Positions 1 through 4,698 of a stretch of 8,824 nt of DNA are shown here, piece after piece. The notes under the pieces are model-generated. The model was given only the letters and a program-made list of their open reading frames with translations. It was not told the DNA's origin and did not search any database. Source of the DNA: Chloroflexota bacterium. Lineage in GTDB: Bacteria > Chloroflexota > Dehalococcoidia > Lucifugimonadales > JAPUKM01. Both the position numbers and the translations under genes were made by a program. The DNA lies in the NCBI GenBank assembly GCA_027295645.1, contig JAPUKM010000017.1, positions 1 through 8,824 on the forward strand, written 5' to 3'. Numbering within the stretch: position 1 is the stretch's first letter; every line of letters begins with the position of its first letter.

Positions 1-1077
1 CGCACGGAGACCTCAAAAGAGGAGATGCGGCAGGTGGGTGAGCGCATCAAGGAGCTGGAAAATCAGGTCAAAAGCATCGGTGAGGGGCTGGACAGACTGC
101 TCCTCACCCTGCCCAACATCGCTCGCGATGATGTGCCCGACGGCCCGGACGAGACGGCCAACGTCATCCTCCGCTCCTGGGGCGAACCGCGCTCCTTCGA
201 TTTCACCCCCATAGCCCACTGGGACCTGGGTGAGCGGCTGGGCATCATCGATTTCCAGCGTGGCGCGAAGCTCTCCGGCTCACGCTTCTACGTCCTTATG
301 GGAGCGGGCGCTCGGCTGCAGCGGGCGCTGATCGGCTGGATGCTGGACCTCCACACCAGCGAGCACGGCTTCGTGGAGGTGTACCCTCCGGCGATGGTCC
401 TGGAGGAGGTGATGCGGGGCAGCGGCAACCTCCCCAAGTTCAGGGATAACCTCTACCACGACGCCGAGGAGGACCTGTGGCTCATCCCGTCTGCGGAGGT
501 GCCCCTGACCGGCCTGCACAGGGAAGAGATCCTCGACCCGGGGATGCTGCCCCTCTCCTACGTCGCCTACACGCCATGCTTCCGCAGGGAGAAGACGGCG
601 GCGGGCCGGGACACCCGTGGCATCAAGCGGGTCCACCAGTTCGATAAGGTGGAGCTGTACAAGTACACGGAGCCGGAGCACTCCGACGAGGAGCTTCAGA
701 GGCTGCTGGGCAATGCCGAGGAGGTGATCCGGCGGCTGGACATCCCCTACCGGGTCGTCCAGCTCTGCACCGGCGACCTGGGGTTCCAGTCGGCCAAGAG
801 CTACGACCTGGAGATGTGGGCGCCGGGCAGCGATGAGTGGCTGGAGGTCAGCTCCTGCTCCAATTGCACCGACTTCCAGGCACGGCGCTCCAACATCCGC
901 TTCCGCAGGGAGCCGCGGGGCCGTACCGAGTTCGTGCATACCCTGAACGGCTCCGGTCTGGCTATTCCCCGTGTGATGATCTCCATCCTTGAGAACTATC
1001 AGCAGGAGGACGGCTCCGTGATGGTTCCCGAGGTGCTGCGACCGTATATGGGTACCGGGGCCATGAGCCCCATGTGA
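1..1077 (+). CDS. serS: Seryl-tRNA synthetase, 5'-truncated by window edge
   Basis: Class II seryl-tRNA synthetase, which charges tRNA-Ser with serine in the cytoplasm. The reading frame is open from base 1, so the start lies upstream. About 358 residues are visible; family members are about 425, so roughly 65 N-terminal residues are missing. The visible N-terminus (to about nt 130) is charged and helical and matches the second half of the coiled-coil arm that grips the long variable arm of tRNA-Ser. The catalytic core follows: motif 1 region ending EVYPPAMV (about nt 376-405), motif 2 CFRREKTAAGRDTRG (about nt 577-621) followed by HQFDKVELYKY, and motif 3 NGSGLAIPRVMISILENYQ (about nt 946-1002). 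The C-terminus VPEVLRPYMG is typical of bacterial SerRS. The ATG at 25 is an internal methionine in the arm, not the start. A tRNA-Ser gene follows 62 nt after the stop. Identity is very secure. Confidence 0.97.
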   Translation, partial: RTETSKEEMRQVGERIKELENQVKSIGEGLDRLLLTLPNIARDDVPDGPDETANVILRSWGEPRSFDFTPIAHWDLGERLGIIDFQRGAKLSGSRFYVLMGAGARLQRALIGWMLDLHTSEHGFVEVYPPAMVLEEVMRGSGNLPKFRDNLYHDAEEDLWLIPSAEVPLTGLHREEILDPGMLPLSYVAYTPCFRREKTAAGRDTRGIKRVHQFDKVELYKYTEPEHSDEELQRLLGNAEEVIRRLDIPYRVVQLCTGDLGFQSAKSYDLEMWAPGSDEWLEVSSCSNCTDFQARRSNIRFRREPRGRTEFVHTLNGSGLAIPRVMISILENYQQEDGSVMVPEVLRPYMGTGAMSPM

Positions 1078-1095
1078 CCGCTTAACCTATGGCCG

Positions 1096-1124
1096 TTGCC
1101 TCCCGTCAGGGAGTCGGATATGAT
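1096..1124 (+). promoter_or_regulatory. Sigma-70-type promoter for tRNA-Ser
   Basis: TTGCCT (1096-1101, 4/6 to the -35 consensus), a 17-nt spacer, then TATGAT (1119-1124, 5/6 to the -10 consensus). The predicted start near 1131 is about 9 nt before the mature tRNA 5' end at 1140. The spacer region contains a perfect inverted repeat CTCCC-gtca-GGGAG (1100-1113) that overlaps the end of the -35. It could be a leftover serS terminator stem or a protein-binding site. Promoter assignment is by eye. Confidence 0.6.
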
Positions 1125-1139
1125 AGGCCCCGCTCAGGG

Positions 1140-1226
1140 GGAGGGGTGGCCGAGCGGTTTAAGGCGCTGCTCTTGAAAAGCAGTGTGCCCGAAAGGGTAC
1201 CGTGGGTTCGAATCCCACCCCCTCCG
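1140..1226 (+). tRNA. tRNA-Ser, anticodon UGA
   Basis: A full class II cloverleaf can be folded by hand. The acceptor stem is GGAGGGG (1140-1146) with CCCCTCC (1219-1225), and the discriminator is G1226. The D arm begins GCCGAGCGGTTTAAGGC. The anticodon stem is CTGCT (1167-1171) with AGCAG (1179-1183), loop CTTGAAA, anticodon TGA at 1174-1176, which reads UCN codons, mainly UCA. A long variable arm with stem GTGCCC, loop GAAA, and GGGTAC is the hallmark of tRNA-Ser. The T arm is GTGGG-TTCGAAT-CCCAC (1202-1218). The 3' CCA is not encoded (the sequence continues CAGAT), so it must be added by CCA-adding enzyme. It lies 62 nt after serS and has its own promoter. Confidence 0.97.
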
Positions 1227-1264
1227 CAGATACAAGCGCTCAATCGATCCCGTACCGGGTGGCA

Positions 1265-1289
1265 CGCCCCCGGACGGTGTCCGAGGGCG
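1265..1289 (+). terminator. GC-rich hairpin after tRNA-Ser, possible terminator without U-tract
   Basis: CGCCC-C-CGGAC-ggt-GTCCG-A-GGGCG folds as two 5-bp helices separated by one C·A mismatch, with a 3-nt loop. It lies 39 nt after the tRNA and 55 nt before sucC. No T-run follows (GGTGGGTAAAACC), so it is either a rho-independent-like terminator lacking the tail, a transcript-end stabiliser for the tRNA precursor, or a structure in the sucC leader. The hairpin is seen directly; the role is inferred. Confidence 0.4.
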
Positions 1290-1344
1290 GGTGGGTAAAA
1301 CCGATCCGTCCACAGGTTGCTACTAAGGGAAGGACTCCCCAAGC

Positions 1345-2505
1345 ATGAAGCTGCACGAATATCAGGCAAAGGAGCTCCTGGCCTCCTACGGCGTCCAGGT
1401 CCCGGAGGGAGGCGTCGCCTCCACGCCGGCGGAGGCGAACCGGGTGGCCCAGCGCCTGGGCGGGACCTGCGTGGTCAAGGCCCAGGTCCACGCAGGCGGC
1501 AGGGGCAAGGCGGGAGGCATCCGGCTGGTCTCCACCGCGCAGGAGGCTGAGCAGGCCGCAGCCGCCCTCCTGGGCACTCGCCTGGTCACCGCCCAGACCG
1601 ACCCCGACGGCGTTCCGGTCGGCCGGGTGCTGGTGGAGCAGACCATGGAGGTGGAGCAGGAGCTCTACCTCGGCATCCTCATCGACGGGTCGGCGGGCAG
1701 CCCGGTGGTGATCGCCAGCCGCGCGGGCGGCATGGAGATCGAGGAGATAGCCACGGAGAGCCCTGAGCTGATCCTTCGGGTGGCCATCGACCCGGTCGTC
1801 GGCTTTCAGCCGTTCCAGTCCCGCTACCTGAGCCGCGCCATGGGCCTGAACGCCGATGCGGCCAAGGCCCTGACGCCCCAGTTGACGGCGCTCTATCGCC
1901 TCTTCATGGACAGGGACTGCTCCATGGTGGAGATCAATCCGCTGGTGGTGACGAAGGAGCAGCGGATCGTGGCCCTGGACGCCAAGGTCACTATCGACGA
2001 CAGCGCCCTCTTCCGCCAGCCGGCGATGGCAGAGCTGCGGGACCTGAGCCAGGAGAACCGGCTGGAGGCCACGGCCCTGGAGAAGGGTATCGCCTACGTG
2101 AAGCTGGACGGCGACGTGGGCTGCCTGGTGAACGGGGCCGGCCTGGCCATGGCCACCATGGACATCGTCCGCGCCGCCGGATTCGATCCGGCCAACTTCC
2201 TTGACGTGGGCGGCGGCGCCGATCCGGAGCGCGTCGCGGAGACCGTGCGCCTGGTGCTGGAGGATCCCAGCGTGAAGCGGATCCTGGTGAACGTCTTCGG
2301 CGGTATCGCCCGCTGTGACGACATCGCCAGGGGGATCGTCCTGGCGATGCCCAAGGAGCGGAGAGAGATGCCCATCATCGTCCGCTTTCTGGGCACCAAT
2401 AAAGAGGAGGGGAAACGGGTCCTTCAGGATTCAGGACTTACCATCCACCCCATCGCCGACCTGAACGAGGGGGTAGAGGTGCTGAGAAGGCTGGCCACTC
2501 CGTGA
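1345..2505 (+). CDS. sucC: Succinyl-CoA ligase beta subunit
   Basis: Beta subunit of succinyl-CoA synthetase, which with SucD interconverts succinyl-CoA + NDP + Pi and succinate + CoA + NTP in the TCA cycle. It has 386 residues, the usual length (E. coli 388). The N-terminus MKLHEYQAKELL is diagnostic and fixes the ATG at 1345; a purine-rich Shine-Dalgarno AGGGAAGGA lies at 1326-1334. The ATP-grasp domain carries HAGGRGKAGGI (residues 49-59). The Mg-nucleotide residues in VEINPLVV and LDAK are Glu196, Asn198 and Asp212, matching E. coli Glu197, Asn199 and Asp213. The C-terminal ligase domain has LDVGGGA and VNVFGGIARCDDIA. Residue 20 is proline, as in E. coli SucC, which as I recall favours ATP/ADP over GTP/GDP; that specificity call is tentative. 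Its stop overlaps the sucD start by 4 nt (GTGA), implying translational coupling. Confidence 0.97.
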   Translation: MKLHEYQAKELLASYGVQVPEGGVASTPAEANRVAQRLGGTCVVKAQVHAGGRGKAGGIRLVSTAQEAEQAAAALLGTRLVTAQTDPDGVPVGRVLVEQTMEVEQELYLGILIDGSAGSPVVIASRAGGMEIEEIATESPELILRVAIDPVVGFQPFQSRYLSRAMGLNADAAKALTPQLTALYRLFMDRDCSMVEINPLVVTKEQRIVALDAKVTIDDSALFRQPAMAELRDLSQENRLEATALEKGIAYVKLDGDVGCLVNGAGLAMATMDIVRAAGFDPANFLDVGGGADPERVAETVRLVLEDPSVKRILVNVFGGIARCDDIARGIVLAMPKERREMPIIVRFLGTNKEEGKRVLQDSGLTIHPIADLNEGVEVLRRLATP

Positions 2506-3392
2506 GCATACTCGTTGACGGCAACACCAGGGTCATCGTCCAAGGCATCACGGGGCGGCAGGGGACCTTTCACGCTACCCAGATGCTGGAGTACGGCACC
2601 AACGTCGTGGGGGGGGTGACCCCGGGGCGTGGCGGCACAACGGTCATCGACAAGGTCCCCGTGTTCGACTCCGTCCAGGAGGCCGTCGATGAGACGGGGG
2701 CCAACGCCTCCATCATCTACGTCCCGGCTTCTGGAGCCGCCGACACGATGTTGGAGGCCGCCGACGCCGGTATCCCCCTCATCATCTGCATAACGGAGGG
2801 CGTGCCACCCAGGGACATGATCGGCGTAACCCGCTATCTCCGGGAGAGAGGGGCCACCCTTATTGGACCCAACTGCCCCGGTGTTATCTCGCCCGGCCAC
2901 CAGTGCAAGATCGGTATCATGCCCGGCGAGATCCATCGCCCCGGGTCCGTGGGCGTGGTCTCCCGATCAGGCACCCTCACCTATGAGGCGGTCCACCAGC
3001 TCACGCAGGCGGGCATCGGCCAGTCCACCTGTGTCGGCATCGGCGGCGACCCGATCGTGGGCACCAGCTTTGTGGATATCCTGGGGCTGTTCGCCGCAGA
3101 CCCGGAGACCGAGGCCGTCGTGCTCATCGGCGAGATCGGGGGCACCAAGGAGCAGGAGGCCGCCGAGTTTATCCGCGCCGGCGGATACACCAAGCCCCTG
3201 ATCGCCGTCATCGCCGGCCAGTCGGCGCCGCCGGGCAAGCGCATGGGCCACGCCGGCGCCATCATCACCGGCACCGCGGCCCTCGCCTCGGAGAAGACCA
3301 AGGCTCTGGCGGAGGTGGGCGCCGTCATCGCGCCGACGGCCGGGGAGATCGGCGCCACGGCCAGCCGGGTCTTGGCAGGTCTGTCTGGCTAG
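2502..3392 (+). CDS. sucD: Succinyl-CoA ligase alpha subunit
   Basis: Alpha subunit of succinyl-CoA synthetase; it binds CoA and carries the phosphohistidine. It has 296 residues (E. coli 289). The GTG start at 2502 overlaps the sucC TGA. The N-terminus SILVDGNTRVIVQGITGRQG is the typical beginning of the Rossmann CoA-binding domain and supports this start. The ligase domain includes LIGPNCPGVISPG, VSRSGTLTYE, GIGGDPIVGTSF and LIGEIGGTKEQEAA. The active-site histidine is His250 in KRMGHAGAI, equivalent to E. coli His246. No separate Shine-Dalgarno is obvious, as expected for a 4-nt overlap with sucC. No further TCA genes flank the pair. Identity and completeness are secure. Confidence 0.97.
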   Translation: MSILVDGNTRVIVQGITGRQGTFHATQMLEYGTNVVGGVTPGRGGTTVIDKVPVFDSVQEAVDETGANASIIYVPASGAADTMLEAADAGIPLIICITEGVPPRDMIGVTRYLRERGATLIGPNCPGVISPGHQCKIGIMPGEIHRPGSVGVVSRSGTLTYEAVHQLTQAGIGQSTCVGIGGDPIVGTSFVDILGLFAADPETEAVVLIGEIGGTKEQEAAEFIRAGGYTKPLIAVIAGQSAPPGKRMGHAGAIITGTAALASEKTKALAEVGAVIAPTAGEIGATASRVLAGLSG

Positions 3393-3407
3393 ATGCCCGG
3401 ATGAACG

Positions 3408-3454
3408 CCCCAGATGAACCATAGTAGTAACTTCCGCACGTTACTTGCCTGGGG
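3408..3454 (+). promoter_or_regulatory. Nested inverted repeats abutting the -35 of the DUF336 promoter
   Basis: An outer repeat CCCCAG (3408-3413) / CTGGGG (3449-3454) encloses an inner perfect repeat AGTAAC (3426-3431) / GTTACT (3440-3445) with an 8-nt loop. The right outer arm ends on the base before TTGACG (3455). No T-run follows, so it is a poor intrinsic terminator for sucCD. It may be an operator for the downstream gene or a terminator-like structure. The repeats are seen directly; function is inferred. Confidence 0.4.
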
Positions 3455-3483
3455 TTGACGCCGCAGGAGTTCAGTGCTAAAAG
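3455..3483 (+). promoter_or_regulatory. Candidate promoter for first DUF336 gene
   Basis: TTGACG (3455-3460, 5/6), a 17-nt spacer and TAAAAG (3478-3483, 4/6) form a sigma-70-like promoter about 55 nt upstream of the ATG at 3538. The gene has a very strong Shine-Dalgarno, AAAGGAGGT (3524-3532), 5 nt before the ATG. This indicates transcription independent of sucCD. Confidence 0.45.
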
Positions 3484-3537
3484 AATGATAGTGCCGCAAT
3501 AGCTCACCAGACGCATCTAGACCAAAGGAGGTGCCCG

Positions 3538-3939
3538 ATGGCTCTGACACTGGCCGAGGCGAATCGAATTGCTGATGGCGCCATGGAGAAGGCCGAAGGG
3601 ATCAACATCAGAATAAGCGTGGCGATCGTCGACGACGGCGGGCGGCTCATCCTTCTCAAGCGCATGGACGGAGGCATCTGGGCTGCCAACTGGGGGTGCC
3701 ATGCAAAGGCGGTTGGCGCCGCCGCTTTCGGGGGCCCTCCTGATTTGGATGATGGCGCAAAAGCGTCTCTCCTGGAGAGCGTCAAGAGCATGGGAGGCGG
3801 GCATATGGTCATGCCCAGCGATACTAGCGCGGGCCTCCCGATCTATCGCGAAAACGTTCTCATAGGCGGGGTCGGAGTAGGTGGCGGGAGCGGAGCGGAA
3901 GACCGGGAGTGCTCCTCAGCCGGAATAGCGAAGCTGTAA
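3538..3939 (+). CDS. GlcG/HbpS-family (DUF336) protein, copy 1
   Basis: A 133-residue single-domain protein of the GlcG/HbpS family (DUF336, Pfam 'haem-degrading' fold), recognised from LTLAEANRIADGAMEKA, ISVAIVDDGGRLILLKRMDG (residues 27-45) and the C-terminal PIYRENVLIGGVGVGGG...DRECSSAGIAKL. Known relatives include Streptomyces HbpS, a haem-binding sensor partner, and GlcG of glycolate operons; most members have no proven function. No signal peptide or membrane segment is visible, so it is probably cytoplasmic. Residues 52-57, WGCHAK, place a Cys-His pair where family members usually have a variable segment before the conserved Lys-Ala; metal or haem ligation there is speculation. The start is fixed by the strong Shine-Dalgarno and by alignment with the downstream paralogue at 4014-4451. 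The neighbours give no pathway clue. Confidence 0.88.
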   Translation: MALTLAEANRIADGAMEKAEGINIRISVAIVDDGGRLILLKRMDGGIWAANWGCHAKAVGAAAFGGPPDLDDGAKASLLESVKSMGGGHMVMPSDTSAGLPIYRENVLIGGVGVGGGSGAEDRECSSAGIAKL

Positions 3940-3961
3940 GGCGCTTGCGACGCGACCTTAT

Positions 3962-3989
3962 GTGACAACTGTAGTAGCACGCGTAGATT
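3962..3989 (+). promoter_or_regulatory. Candidate promoter for second DUF336 gene
   Basis: GTGACA (3962-3967, 5/6), a 16-nt spacer and TAGATT (3984-3989, 4/6) lie 24 nt before the ATG at 4014. The predicted leader would be under 20 nt and would contain the Shine-Dalgarno AAGGGGGT (4001-4008). The 74-nt gap between the two paralogues has no clear terminator, so cotranscription from the upstream promoter is equally possible. Confidence 0.35.
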
Positions 3990-4013
3990 CATCAGTGTCA
4001 AAGGGGGTAAACC

Positions 4014-4451
4014 ATGCCATCCAGTCCACCAGGCATTATGACTCTGACCCTGGCCGACTCAGAGCGGGTTGCTGAGGGAGCCATCGAGATGGCCGAAGAG
4101 CTCGGTATTAAGATAAGCGTGGCCGTCTGTGACGCGGGCGGGCGACTGATGCTCTTCAACCGCATGGCTGGGGCCGTCTGGGCGAGCGCACAAAGCGCTC
4201 AAGGAAAGGCGCTGACGTCCGCCGGATTTAACATGTCCACCGGAAGGTTCACTTCCGAAGCGGGGGTGGGTCATATTCGCCTTTTTGGGCCAGTCTCGGA
4301 TAGTCCGGACATGATATATCTCAAAGGTGCCGTCGCTATCTTCCGCGACAATGTCGCCGTCGGCTCGTGCGGCGTGGCCGGTGCAACAGCTGAGAAGGAC
4401 GAGACGTGCGCCCGCGCCGGCGTAGCGAAGCTGATGCCCGCGAAGGTGTAG
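4014..4451 (+). CDS. GlcG/HbpS-family (DUF336) protein, copy 2
   Basis: A 145-residue paralogue of the preceding gene. Aligned by hand, the first 51 residues of the shared domain are about 55% identical to copy 1 and the C-terminal 33 about 45%, while the middle third (roughly residues 65-110) has diverged nearly completely. Family signatures are LTLADSERVAEGAIEMAEE, ISVAVCDAGGRLMLFNRM, and FRDNVAVGSCGVAGATAEKDETCARAGVAKL. The ATG at 4014 follows AAGGGGGT by 5 nt, so I chose it; a second ATG at 4038 matches the start of copy 1 and would remove eight residues (MPSSPPGI). It lacks the Cys-His of copy 1 but has cysteines within the core strands. No signal peptide is seen. Function is unknown; a paired or hetero-oligomeric role with copy 1 is inference only. 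Confidence 0.88.
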   Translation: MPSSPPGIMTLTLADSERVAEGAIEMAEELGIKISVAVCDAGGRLMLFNRMAGAVWASAQSAQGKALTSAGFNMSTGRFTSEAGVGHIRLFGPVSDSPDMIYLKGAVAIFRDNVAVGSCGVAGATAEKDETCARAGVAKLMPAKV

Positions 4452-4532
4452 CGAACTTTACCTGACTGTCGCTGAGGGCGCTTTCTATACCGTCCTTACG
4501 TAGCAGTAGACCAGCTGCCGCAAGCGTTGCAC

Positions 4533-4546
4533 GGGTGCTCTCACCC
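4533..4546 (+). repeat. Inverted repeat abutting the thrS -35
   Basis: GGGTG-ctct-CACCC is a perfect 5-bp inverted repeat with a 4-nt loop. It ends on the base before TTGACC (4547), the same arrangement as the inverted repeat before the -35 at 3455. It may be a terminator stem without a U-tract for the DUF336 unit or an operator; nothing in the sequence decides. Confidence 0.35.
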
Positions 4547-4575
4547 TTGACCTGTTTCAGTCCCACAGCTACACT
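4547..4575 (+). promoter_or_regulatory. Candidate promoter for thrS
   Basis: TTGACC (4547-4552, 5/6), a 17-nt spacer and TACACT (4570-4575, 4/6). Initiation near 4582 would give a leader of about 117 nt before the GTG at 4699, long for a housekeeping gene and consistent with leader-level control. The 247-nt gap 4452-4698 holds this promoter and the hairpins listed separately; I see no gene in it. Confidence 0.5.
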
Positions 4576-4615
4576 GTCTGGCGATGTTGCTGGATCAATG
4601 CACTGAGCGGAGGGC

Positions 4616-4644
4616 TGACCGGGGGCTCACCACCCCTGGCGTCA
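4616..4644 (+). promoter_or_regulatory. Stable hairpin in the thrS leader
   Basis: TGAC (4616-4619) pairs with GTCA (4641-4644), and inside it GGGG (4621-4624) pairs with CCCC (4633-4636), closing a loop gctcacca; C4620 can also pair with G4638 or G4639. The helix is interrupted by small bulges. There is no following T-run, so it is not an intrinsic terminator. It lies about 55 nt upstream of the start codon, within the predicted transcript. Confidence 0.35.
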
Positions 4645-4663
4645 CCATCTGGAAAAGCGCAGC

Positions 4664-4682
4664 GTAAACCCTGTAGCTTTAC
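4664..4682 (+). promoter_or_regulatory. Possible tRNA-Thr anticodon-arm mimic in thrS leader
   Basis: GTAAA (4664-4668) pairs with TTTAC (4678-4682). After one C·C mismatch a 7-nt loop CCTGTAG (4670-4676) remains, with UGU at positions 3-5, exactly where a tRNA-Thr(UGU) anticodon would sit. The Shine-Dalgarno GGAAGGTG starts two bases later (4684-4691). In E. coli, ThrRS binds anticodon-like leader stem-loops just upstream of the Shine-Dalgarno and represses its own translation. Against the idea, the stem is short and AU-rich and the U33 position is C. Operator function is inference. Confidence 0.3.
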
Positions 4683-4698
4683 TGGAAGGTGATAACCC

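Noticed and set aside
280..939. 219-codon open frame on the minus strand opposite serS
   Set aside because: A shadow of the SerRS catalytic core; low-complexity Leu/Val/Arg/His-rich product with no family resemblance.
1254..1266. GGGTGGCACG resembling the T-box antiterminator core
   Set aside because: The match stops before the CCGCG part, there is no room for stem I between it and the tRNA gene, and the downstream gene is sucC, which is not a T-box target.
3411..3990. Similar TAGTAG-containing stretches near 3420 and 3971, upstream of each DUF336 gene
   Set aside because: The resemblance is short and imperfect, with different spacing to the two starts. It could be a relic of the duplication but does not stand as a repeat.
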